Assembly: GCA_030447305.1 (NCBI GenBank)
Contig: JAUJPC010000002.1
Span: 190,815-254,814, forward strand
Source of the DNA: Actinomycetota bacterium
Lineage (GTDB): Bacteria > Actinomycetota > CADDZG01 > JAHWKV01
DNA: 64,000 bases
Reading direction: 5' to 3'
The translations under genes were made by a program, and so were the position numbers. Shown here in pieces: positions 10,003 to 17,615 of this stretch (its first letter is position 1; every line of letters begins with the position of its first letter). The notes beneath the pieces were generated by a model. It was not told the origin of the DNA. It saw only the letters and a list, made by a program, of their open reading frames with translations, and made no database searches.

Positions 10003-10470
10003 TTAAGTTCTTGTCAGGCAGTCGGTGCACAGACCTTCAAAGTCAATTCGATGGGCCCTAATCTGGAAGCCCCTGTCATCGGAAGCCTGGCGTGCGGCTT
10101 CGGCGATGGCCCTCTCCAGCTTGGGAGAAGCCTCGACGTCTTCCATGGTGCCGCACGAGGAGCAGACAAGGTGGTGATGGTGGCCGCCCAACTCCTCCGC
10201 CAGTTCAAATCTGCCGAGATCGTCGGCGCCCGAGATCCTGCGGGCTACTTCTGCCTCGCACAAAACCGTCAGGTTGCGATAGGTCGAGCTGATCGAGGCC
10301 CGGTCAACCGTCTGTAATATCTCAGGCGTCGTCAGCGGTCGGTTCGCTTTGGCCAGCGTCTCAACAAGTGCCCTTCGGCTCGAGGTGTAGCGTTGCTCCA
10401 GGGCCGCTAAACGCATGGCCACCTCTCCATGCAGACGGCGGCCGTCGTCGCCGGCTTCAACTTTTTTCAT
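10003..10470 (-). CDS. Fur-family metal regulator, Zur-like
   Basis: A 155-residue Fur-family repressor: winged helix (TTPEILQTVDR; SISSTYRNLTVL), the metal segment GGHHHHLVCSSCG and a second Cys pair CTDC that completes the structural zinc site. The HHHHLVCSSCG form is closest to Zur/FurB proteins, so zinc is the likely effector, though this is not certain. I start it at ATG 10470 (MKKVEAG), which has GGGGAG just upstream. The same frame remains open up to 10713 with a stretch unlike Fur, described separately. It converges on the copper module and diverges from the phosphonate transporter operon. Confidence 0.8.
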   Translation of the reverse strand: MKKVEAGDDGRRLHGEVAMRLAALEQRYTSSRRALVETLAKANRPLTTPEILQTVDRASISSTYRNLTVLCEAEVARRISGADDLGRFELAEELGGHHHHLVCSSCGTMEDVEASPKLERAIAEAARQASDDRGFQIRAHRIDFEGLCTDCLTRT

Positions 10471-10713
10471 GGTCTCCCCGTGGGACGCAAAGTCGCCGCT
10501 TGGCGGTCCGTTCCGTCCAATCATAAACAAGCCGCCCCCCAGTTCCCCATATCCCCACCACGGACACTCGAGCCCGGTCGCCGGCTCCTTCCGGAAGAAG
10601 AGGCCCACCTCGTCGGCTATAGCCAAAAGGGTCGGGTGCTGATCGGTCTGCACCTCTTGAGGAGGCCTAAGGAGATTCATCGTCCGTTCATTTGGCCGTC
10701 GCCTGCTGTACAC
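10471..10713 (-). other. Open N-terminal extension of the Fur frame, possible oxidoreductase remnant
   Basis: The Fur reading frame stays open for a further 81 codons. The segment DEVGLFFRKEPATGLE and GGGLFMIGR vaguely recalls a strand region of FAD-dependent amine or sarcosine oxidases. No Fur protein has such an extension, so this may be a remnant of a lost gene or chance open sequence. It fills most of the gap before the next operon. Confidence 0.25.
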
Positions 10714-10772
10714 CTACCGATCCGGCATGGATGTTTTGATCGGTTCCAGTCGATGAGTTAAAAGGAGGGCGG

Positions 10773-11677
10773 ATGCGAACGACGAAACGTCGTCGTCACC
10801 GTGGTTGGTGGTTTCTGTTGTTGGCTCTGTTGTCCGCGAGTGCCTGCTCCTCCGGCAACTCCGTTGAGTCGAGCGCAGATGAAGGGTCCGTCGTTAGGAT
10901 GGCGGTCACCGACCTGCAGGGTCTCGAAGAGCTGCAGCGTGAGTTCGGCGCATTCGTGGAAGCCTTCGAGGAGTCCACCGGCCTCCAGGTGGAGTTCTAT
11001 CCCGTGAACGACCGCGTGGCAGCCGCCGCAGCTCTTCAAAGCGACCAGGTGGATCTCGTCTTCACCGGACCCGCCGAGTACGTTGTTCTGCGAGAGCGGG
11101 TCGGCGTGGAACCGGTGGTTGCCATCAAGCGGGCCGACTACCACTCCTGCATTTACTCCCGAGCGGATTCCGGGATCACGTCGGTGGGCGACCTCAAGGG
11201 CAAGACCGTGGGAATGAGCGACATCGGGTCCACCAGTGGGCACCTCGGTCCGTCCCAGCTGCTCGTCGACGCAGGCCTCAACCCTCGATCGGACCTCAAG
11301 GTTCTGACGGTCGGTGACGCGGTCCACGAGGCGCTCAAGCGCGGTGACATAGACGCCGTCGGGATCGGATGCCACGACTACGAGGAGTTCATGGAGACCG
11401 ACAACCCTTCCAACTACAAATGTTGAGGGAGGGGGAACAGCTTCCCCCGGACATTGTCGTGGCACGGGAGGGGTACTCGCCCGAGGTGATCGAGAGGATC
11501 CGAACCGCCTTCGAAGAGGACTTCGATGTCCTGCTCGACGCCCTTCTGGAGGGGAAGGACTACCAGAAGTACGAGGGCGCCACGCTTGTCATACCGAACG
11601 ACGAGGACTACGACACGGTCCGTTCCATGTACCGGGCTATCGGGGTAGACGACTTCACCAAGTTCGTGGGCGACTAG
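10773..11677 (+). CDS. phnD: Phosphonate/phosphate-type ABC transporter binding lipoprotein, one frameshift
   Basis: A PhnD/PtxB-like periplasmic binding protein with a lipoprotein signal (LSASAC) and family motifs SGITSVGDLKGKTVG and DIGSTSGHLGPS. The first frame stops at 11424-11426; the second frame resumes with LREGEQLPPDIVVAREG and continues to 11677. Restoring one A to the AAA before TGTTG at about 11421 joins them (NYK-M-LREGE) to give about 301 residues. AAAGGAGGG precedes the ATG. It heads an operon with phnC, phnE and phnM genes. Substrate (phosphonate, phosphite or phosphate) cannot be told from sequence alone; this is the second PhnD in the window and differs clearly from the one at 20143. 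Confidence 0.85.
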
Positions 11678-11680
11678 CCG

Positions 11681-12433
11681 GTGTCGGCGCCTCTGCGAGT
11701 TCGAAATCTGACCAAGAGCTATCAAAGTGGGAAGGCGGTTTTGGCCGGGGTTGACCTCGACGTGCCGACAGGAGAAGTTGTCGCGCTGGTCGGCCCGAAC
11801 GGAGCCGGCAAGTCTACGCTGCTGCGGTCGGTCGTTCGGCTGGTGGAGCCCACTACCGGCACGGTCCACATCGGGCATGCCGACGTAACGGCTGCTCGCA
11901 GGGCGGAGCTGAGGGAGATTCGCCGGCGGGTTGGCTTCGTCTTTCAGAAGTTCCATCTGGTACCGCGTCTCGACGCTCTCTCAAACGTTCTCCATGGAGC
12001 CCTTGGCCGGTCGGGTCCTCGGGGCTGGTGGGCGGCCTCCGCCTCCGACGCCGACCGCTTGGAAGCAATGGCCTGCTTGGAAAGAGTGGGCATGGGGCCG
12101 TTTTCCGGCCAGCGGGCGGATACGCTGTCCGGCGGGCAGCAGCAGCGGGTGGCCATCGCAAGGATGCTGATGCAGCGGCCCGATGTGGTACTGGCCGACG
12201 AACCGGTTGCCAGCCTGGATCCGGCGGCAGGGCTGGCGGTGATGCAGCTGCTGCGTGAGGTGGTGACCGAGCGAGGGCTCACGGTTGTCGTTGCCCTGCA
12301 TCAGCTGGATTTCGCCCGGCGATTCTCGGATCGGATTGTCGGCTTGAGGGATGGAAGGGTGGCCCTCGACGACCAGACCTCCTGCTGTGCGCAGGATCGA
12401 CTCGAGAACCTCTTCTCGGTTGTCGGCGCCTAG
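11681..12433 (+). CDS. phnC: Phosphonate ABC transporter ATPase (PhnC-like)
   Basis: A 250-residue ABC ATPase with Walker A GPNGAGKST, signature LSGGQQQRVAIARML, Walker B VVLADEPVASLDP and the switch His in VALHQLDF. The pattern of RRRVGFVFQKFHLV is typical of PhnC. The GTG start follows the binding-protein stop by three bases. It powers the importer formed with the binding protein upstream and the permease downstream. Confidence 0.9.
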   Translation: MSAPLRVRNLTKSYQSGKAVLAGVDLDVPTGEVVALVGPNGAGKSTLLRSVVRLVEPTTGTVHIGHADVTAARRAELREIRRRVGFVFQKFHLVPRLDALSNVLHGALGRSGPRGWWAASASDADRLEAMACLERVGMGPFSGQRADTLSGGQQQRVAIARMLMQRPDVVLADEPVASLDPAAGLAVMQLLREVVTERGLTVVVALHQLDFARRFSDRIVGLRDGRVALDDQTSCCAQDRLENLFSVVGA

Positions 12434-12473
12434 CTCACCGCCGGTGCCCGCGACCCGGTCACCCGCAGACCTG

Positions 12474-13250
12474 ATGCCTCGACGGCTTCGCAGACCTGGA
12501 GCCTTCGTCTATGTAATCCTCGTCGCGGCGGCGGCCCTGCTGGTTCACGGGTGGAGCTCGGGAGCTAAGCTGGATGTCGCCGGGCTGCCCGAGGGAGCTT
12601 CCAGGCTTCGCGAGTTTCTGGTCCTGGCCGTGCCGCCGGATCTTACCCGGTTGGGTCCAATCCTCAATGCGCTCCTGGTCACCTTCGAGATGGCCCTTCT
12701 GGGCACGATCATCGGAGTCATCCTCAGTGTGCCGCTCGCCGTTGCCGCGGCCCGCAATACGTCACCGCATCCGGCGCTGTACACGGCCGCCCGGGGTGCT
12801 ATCAGTGTGTTTCGCACAATTCCGGACCTTATCTGGGGCATCATCTTCGTGGTTGCCGTGGGCCTGGGCCCCGAAGCTGGGGTTCTGGCCATTGCAGCCG
12901 ATGTCATGGGATTCTGCGGCCGCTTCTTCGCCGAGAGCATCGAAGAGATCGACGCCGGTGTCCTCGACGGTTTACGGGCGACCGGGGCCGGCCGCAGCGC
13001 AGTGGTGGCCGGAGCGGTCCTTCCATCCTCGCTTCCGTCGTTCGTCGCAACCTCGATGTTCGCTCTGGAGTCCTCGACGCGCTCCTCGGTGGTACTCGGG
13101 CTGGTCGGCGCGGGCGGTATCGGAATCGAGTTGACCGTTTCCATGCAGCTTCTTCGCTACGACGAAGCTCTAACAATCATCTTCGCGGTGTTCCTGGTCG
13201 TCATAGCCGTGGAGAGGTTGTCGTCGGTGATCCGCCGGAAGCTGATCTAG
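12474..13250 (+). CDS. phnE: Phosphonate ABC transporter permease (PhnE-like)
   Basis: A polytopic inner-membrane permease of about 258 residues with the EAA-type loop GLRATGAGRSAVVAGAVLP and the closing motif SSVVLGLVGAGGIGIEL that is characteristic of PhnE. I place the start at ATG 12474; a GTG at 12444, just after the phnC stop, is also possible. The frame is open further upstream inside phnC but that part reads as low-complexity sequence. Single-domain, unlike the fused permease at 17612. Confidence 0.88.
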   Translation: MPRRLRRPGAFVYVILVAAAALLVHGWSSGAKLDVAGLPEGASRLREFLVLAVPPDLTRLGPILNALLVTFEMALLGTIIGVILSVPLAVAAARNTSPHPALYTAARGAISVFRTIPDLIWGIIFVVAVGLGPEAGVLAIAADVMGFCGRFFAESIEEIDAGVLDGLRATGAGRSAVVAGAVLPSSLPSFVATSMFALESSTRSSVVLGLVGAGGIGIELTVSMQLLRYDEALTIIFAVFLVVIAVERLSSVIRRKLI

Positions 13251-14443
13251 TGCCTTGTCAGCCGGAAAAATTGACCAAGATCTCGGGCGTAACCCTCGTA
13301 GCCGGCAACCGTAACCAGGAGGAGGTCGTAAATGTCCTCCTGGACGGACAGGGTAGGGTCGAGCGGTTGGAGCCGTCCCGGCTGGACGAGGGAAGATATC
13401 TGGTTCCTCCATTGGTGGACCTGCACTTGGATGTCCTGAGAGAGCGGCGACGCCCTCGCGCTACCGTTGAACTCGGAATCCGCGAAGTCCTGGTCGATCT
13501 GGACGCGGAGTGCGCCGGGTCGGGGATCGGCACGGTCTGCGTTGCCGCCCGTTTCGAGGACGAACCGGCGACCGGCATCCGTCTCGAGGACGCGGTGGAG
13601 GTGTGCCGGGCCGTGGACGAGCTGGCGCCGGTCATGTCGGCCGACTGGCGCATTCATGCCCGGGTCGAAGTCACCGATGACGGGGTGTTGGAGGCTCTGT
13701 CCCAGGCACTGGCGGCCACCGACCGCATTGCGCTGATCTCGGTAATGGAACACTCCTTCGAGAAAAGCCGCTTCGCCAGCGCGGCCGAGCACCGGAGGTT
13801 CTGTGCCCAGGACTGGGGGGTGGCTGAGGACGAGGTTGACGGCATGATGGCCCGAAAGTGCCGGATGGGGTCCTCCAAGGAGCTGCGGCGCGAGCAGGTG
13901 GCGGAACTGGCGGCCTCCAGGGGTATCCCATTGGCCAGCCACGACGATGCGTCGGTCGCTGAGGTCAATCGCTCCCTCGAGCTAGGGTCGACCATCTGCG
14001 AGTTTCCGCTGACCATGCAAGCCGCCCGTCACGCTACGGATTCGGGAATGGTAACGGTGCTGGGAGCACCGAACGCGGTTCGAGGCCGGTCCACCTCGCC
14101 GGGGAATCTCCTGGCCCTCGATGCGGTCCGAGCGGGCGTATGTGGCGCGCTCTGCAGCGACTACCTGCCTCATTCCATGCTGAGAGCGGCCCTTGCCCTT
14201 GCCGCCCAACGAGCCGCTCCCCTCAGCCGGATCGTCGACATGTTGTCCGCCACACCGGCGGCAGTTATTGGATCGCCGCTCACGCCCATCCGGGTAGGAG
14301 CCTTGCTGAATGCGGTGCTGGTGGAACCGATGGGCAGCCTGCCAATTGTGACCGGAGTATGGCGGGGCGGGCGGCAGATCATGGCCAGGGGTGAGGCGGC
14401 TCTTACCCGGCATGGCCCCCTCCCCGCGTCCTCGGGTCTGTAG
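13250..14443 (+). CDS. phnM: Divergent PhnM-like amidohydrolase
   Basis: A 397-residue metal-dependent hydrolase of the PhnM group. PhnM releases pyrophosphate from 5-triphosphoribosyl 1-phosphonate ahead of C-P cleavage. Visible family features are VPPLVDLHLD, LASHDDAS, GAPNAVRG and SDYLPHS. Several are degenerate compared with the second copy at 14454: the usual MDH(T/S)PGQ reads VMEHSFEKS. The GTG start overlaps the phnE stop (TAGTG), so the two are translationally coupled. Being tied to its own PhnDCE set, it may act on a different substrate or may have drifted in function. It converges on phnM of the opposite operon with a 10-base gap. Confidence 0.82.
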   Translation: MPCQPEKLTKISGVTLVAGNRNQEEVVNVLLDGQGRVERLEPSRLDEGRYLVPPLVDLHLDVLRERRRPRATVELGIREVLVDLDAECAGSGIGTVCVAARFEDEPATGIRLEDAVEVCRAVDELAPVMSADWRIHARVEVTDDGVLEALSQALAATDRIALISVMEHSFEKSRFASAAEHRRFCAQDWGVAEDEVDGMMARKCRMGSSKELRREQVAELAASRGIPLASHDDASVAEVNRSLELGSTICEFPLTMQAARHATDSGMVTVLGAPNAVRGRSTSPGNLLALDAVRAGVCGALCSDYLPHSMLRAALALAAQRAAPLSRIVDMLSATPAAVIGSPLTPIRVGALLNAVLVEPMGSLPIVTGVWRGGRQIMARGEAALTRHGPLPASSGL

Positions 14444-14453
14444 GCGCCGGCCC

Positions 14454-15680
14454 TCAGATCGAGCGCAGATCTCCGGCCAGAGCTGCCAGCCATTGAGTGC
14501 TCGCGGGCGCGTCCCAGTCGCGGCCCGTACCCATCACCGGCCGGCCTTCTCGAATGACCAGCTCAACCGCCGGGTGTCCGTCCACGCTGCCGACAATGAC
14601 CAGGTCCGCACGTGTCCCCGCTTCGATGCGACCCCGGTCGTTCAAGCCCACCAGGCGAGCCGGGCCTTCGGTGACCAGGCGAACCGCACGATCCAGCGAG
14701 CACACACCCTCCTGTGCCAGGCTGTACGGGGCAGCCAGCAGCGATGGCAGGTGGTAATCGGAGACCAGCCCGTCGAGCAGCCCGTCGGCCAGGGCCTCCC
14801 TGGCCGACAGACCCCTCATGTGAGAACCTCCCCGGCGTGCGTTCGGGGCCCCCATGACCACCCCGAGCCCGGCCTCCCGGGCCGCCGTGACGCCCTCGGA
14901 GTTGATGGGAAACTCAGATATCGCCACGCCCAGTTCCGCGGCCCGGGCCACCGCGGCGGCGGAATCATCGTCGTGCGACGCCAGGGTGGTACCGGTTGCA
15001 GAAGCCCGGTCGGCCACCCCGGCGCGGCGATCCTCGATCTCCGGCAGAAGGGCCTTTTGCCGGGCCAGGATGTCGGCGAGGTCTTCCTCCGGAGCCCCCA
15101 TCTGACCTGCATAGTAGCGGCGCCAATCCGCTTCCGATGTGAACTGGCCCTGCCCTGGGCTGTGGTCCATGTAGGACATGAGGGCGACGGCCGGGCTGGA
15201 GGAGAGTGCCGTCCCTACCTCGAACTGACGTGCGGTCAGCTCCACTCGAAGATGGATGAAGGTGTCGGCCCGCAGCCGGTTCCTCCAGCGCTCCACCATT
15301 CTTACCAGGCGTACCGCATCCTCGGCGTCGTCCGTTCGGGCAGGGTTGTTGCCGACCCTGCCGCAGACGAAATGGGTGGTGACCCCGTGTGAGATCGCCT
15401 CGGCGTCCACCTGTAGGAGAGCTCCACCCAGCGGCTCGTGGCTCCCCGGCCGCGGCCGCATGCGCTCCTCCAGGCAGTCGGAGTGGAGCTCCACTATGCC
15501 CGGGAGCAGGTCGACGTTGCCCAGGTGGAACCGCTCTATCCCGACTGGGGCGCTTGTACTTACTTCCACTATCGTGGAACCCTCGATGGTGACCCAGCCG
15601 TCGCTCAGCTCCCCGTCGGCAGACAGGACTCTTGACGCATTAAGGGCAAACGGGTCTCGCAACTGTCCGTTCCGGCTCAC
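14454..15680 (-). CDS. phnM: Alpha-D-ribose 1-methylphosphonate 5-triphosphate diphosphatase PhnM
   Basis: A canonical PhnM of 408 residues. It hydrolyses the triphosphate made by PhnI-type chemistry to the 5-phosphoribosyl 1-phosphonate that PhnJ cleaves. Motifs: LLPGIVELHSD, SYMDHSPGQGQF, LASHDDDS, MGAPNARRGGSH and SDYHLPSLL. The GTG start at 15680-15678 overlaps the stop of the transglutaminase-like gene (GTGA). The frame is open upstream but that part lies inside the previous gene. Last gene of the minus-strand phn operon. Confidence 0.93.
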   Translation of the reverse strand: MSRNGQLRDPFALNASRVLSADGELSDGWVTIEGSTIVEVSTSAPVGIERFHLGNVDLLPGIVELHSDCLEERMRPRPGSHEPLGGALLQVDAEAISHGVTTHFVCGRVGNNPARTDDAEDAVRLVRMVERWRNRLRADTFIHLRVELTARQFEVGTALSSSPAVALMSYMDHSPGQGQFTSEADWRRYYAGQMGAPEEDLADILARQKALLPEIEDRRAGVADRASATGTTLASHDDDSAAAVARAAELGVAISEFPINSEGVTAAREAGLGVVMGAPNARRGGSHMRGLSAREALADGLLDGLVSDYHLPSLLAAPYSLAQEGVCSLDRAVRLVTEGPARLVGLNDRGRIEAGTRADLVIVGSVDGHPAVELVIREGRPVMGTGRDWDAPASTQWLAALAGDLRSI

Positions 15681-16342
15681 CCGGCCACCTCCAAGCGATC
15701 CAAACCGCCCGCCGTTGTGCCCGTGGTGAGGGACAGGGCAGCGCACGCCGCGGCCTTGGCCTCGACGCAACGCTCGGCCACCTGGGACAGCCGGGAGGCA
15801 GAGCACCCTGCGAACCGGGAATCGGTTGCGGTAAGCAGCTGGGCCATGGCCAGCCGCACCGGCCGCTCGCCGCCGCGGTGGGAGGCTGGAAACAACGCCA
15901 GATAACGTTCAACCTGCCGGCTCTTTCCCGTGCAGTTTCCCTGGGTCAGATCGATAAAGGGGCCGTCTGCCTGAAGGAAGCAGTGGATGTTGGGCACGAA
16001 GGGCAGGCCTGCTTCGGCAAGTACGGGTTCTACCTCGGGCACCAGCGAAGCGTCCAGGGCGTAGACGCCCCAGACCAGCCCCACCACAAGGTCCAGCTCT
16101 TTCGAGAGGGCAATGAAGGCTGCGTGCTTTGAGGTGCAGTCGCCAAACCCGTCTTCGAACACCCGCAGGTGCCCGGTTCGGCGGCTGGGAGCGTAGGGCA
16201 GGTCCCGCAGCCAGGCAGCCGCGGCGTGCACACTCGTCGATCCTCGGTGGTGAAAAGCCCGGGAGGCCGGCCCGGCGGCGGCATCGATCGAACGATCGGG
16301 CAGTGTCTCGACCTCCTGAAACTCGACCAGCAATCCGTTCAT
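15677..16342 (-). CDS. Transglutaminase-like protein inside the phn operon
   Basis: A 221-residue protein without signal peptide. A Cys-His-Asp series in transglutaminase order is visible: C69 (GFGDCTSKHAAF), H120 (PNIHCFLQ) and D131 (FIDLTQGN). Proteins with a G-C-T/S-S-K-H-A core belong to small transglutaminase-like groups whose substrates are mostly unknown. The C-terminus holds a Cys/Ala-rich helix. Its ATG follows the GNAT-IMPase stop by one base, and its stop overlaps the phnM start, so it is clearly translated with phosphonate genes. It is not a known C-P lyase component. Function (amide hydrolysis, transfer or protein modification) is open. Confidence 0.6.
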   Translation of the reverse strand: MNGLLVEFQEVETLPDRSIDAAAGPASRAFHHRGSTSVHAAAAWLRDLPYAPSRRTGHLRVFEDGFGDCTSKHAAFIALSKELDLVVGLVWGVYALDASLVPEVEPVLAEAGLPFVPNIHCFLQADGPFIDLTQGNCTGKSRQVERYLALFPASHRGGERPVRLAMAQLLTATDSRFAGCSASRLSQVAERCVEAKAAACAALSLTTGTTAGGLDRLEVAG

Positions 16343-16343
16343 C

Positions 16344-17615
16344 TCATCCCCCAGCCAGGATGGGATCGTGAACCCCGGCCGGCTGCAGGCCCATAAGCCT
16401 CACGGCTTCCTCGCGGGAGTGGGCTGCAACGATCCGGTAGATGCGCCGGGGATCGGTGGAGATGAGCGGCAGCCGTCCGGCGATGCCTATGGCGGAAGCT
16501 CCGGCTTCGCGCAACACCGCAGCGGGTCCGGCGAGGTCGTGCGAGTGAACCACGGCGCGGTCCCGCCCGACAAACGCCGCGGCCGATCCGTCGGCGACCC
16601 GGCACAGGTCTGCCGCCGTGCTGCCCGAGATGCGGATGCGGCTGTAACCGGGTAACACCCGGGCCAGGTTTCCGGGCTCCGGACTGGGGACTATGACCAA
16701 ATCTGAGGGCCCCGGCTCCGCCCGGTGCCCGTCGACCCAGGCGCCCTCCCCCCGCAGCGCCCACCAGCGCCGGCCGCTGGTGTGATCGGTCACCATCCCC
16801 GCCAGCGGCTCGCCGTCCTTGACCAACCCGATGGCAGTGGACCAGGGCGGCAGGCCGGCACGCTGGTTGCGGCTGCCGTCAAGGGGATCGAGCGTTATCC
16901 AGGCCTCTCCCGGCTCCGGCAGGCGCCCCCCGATCACTCCCGACTCCTCGCTGATGATGGGAACTCCGAGGCCGGCCAGGCAGGCCACGGCGGCGTTCTC
17001 GGCAGACCAGTCCGGGCCGGTGGTGTGCTCTCCGTCGGCACCGATCCCGGCTGCCGGGTGATTGGATTCGGATAGGGCCAGTGCCACCGCACTCAGCGCC
17101 TGAGCAGCCATTTTGAGGAACTGGTGACCCACCGATTCCCCTGTGGTGCCGTACCCGGCACCCGGTACCGGCCGGTGAAACCGGGCGGCCGGAGCTTCCT
17201 CAACAAATCCCATGGCCCGGTAGAACGCGTGAGCGTCGCTGCGCCAGTGGGAACTTACCAGGGCCAGCGCCGAACATCCCAGCAGAGATGTCGCCTCGTC
17301 GGCGGCCTGCAGCAGTGCCCTGCCGACTCCTCTCCGCCGGGTCTCGGGGTCGATCATCAAAGCGCTCACCCAGGCCTCCCGCCCGCCGCGGAACAGCGAA
17401 AGGTGAGAGCGTAGTTCGATGTAGCCCACCACTTCGCCCGCCACCTGGGCCACCAATGCCCGGACCTCAGGGCTTTGGAGGGTGGCCAGGTACATGGCCT
17501 GAGCCCCGGGGTTTCGGGCGTCCGCTTCGTGGCCGCCCATCTGTTCGGTCAGGCGCAGCACATCGCCGGCATCCCGGGGTTCGGCGGGCCGGACGTTCAC
17601 CTGAAGAACGGTCAT
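16344..17615 (-). CDS. GNAT acetyltransferase fused to an inositol-monophosphatase-family phosphatase
   Basis: Residues about 1-155 are a GNAT N-acetyltransferase (acetyl-CoA loop RRRGVGRALL; AFYRAMGF). Residues about 160-423 are an IMPase/FBPase-family phosphatase with metal ligands in ISEESG, DPLDGSRN (canonical DPLDGTxN) and HDLAGPAAVLREAG. ATG 17615 overlaps the permease stop (ATGA). In known systems PhnO is an aminoalkylphosphonate N-acetyltransferase, and a phosphatase of this fold acts on sugar or nucleotide phosphates. With PhnN and PhnP absent, the phosphatase half could process ribose phosphate products of C-P cleavage; that is inference. Confidence 0.8.
   Translation of the reverse strand: MTVLQVNVRPAEPRDAGDVLRLTEQMGGHEADARNPGAQAMYLATLQSPEVRALVAQVAGEVVGYIELRSHLSLFRGGREAWVSALMIDPETRRRGVGRALLQAADEATSLLGCSALALVSSHWRSDAHAFYRAMGFVEEAPAARFHRPVPGAGYGTTGESVGHQFLKMAAQALSAVALALSESNHPAAGIGADGEHTTGPDWSAENAAVACLAGLGVPIISEESGVIGGRLPEPGEAWITLDPLDGSRNQRAGLPPWSTAIGLVKDGEPLAGMVTDHTSGRRWWALRGEGAWVDGHRAEPGPSDLVIVPSPEPGNLARVLPGYSRIRISGSTAADLCRVADGSAAAFVGRDRAVVHSHDLAGPAAVLREAGASAIGIAGRLPLISTDPRRIYRIVAAHSREEAVRLMGLQPAGVHDPILAGG

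Noticed and set aside
11421-11426. Programmed frameshifting in the binding-protein gene
   Set aside because: No slippery heptamer or stimulator is evident, and many unrelated genes in the window show the same one-base defect.
14391-15392. Long plus-strand frame of 333 codons
   Set aside because: It lies opposite phnM, which has clear family motifs; the plus-strand translation is Arg/Pro/Gly-rich without any domain.
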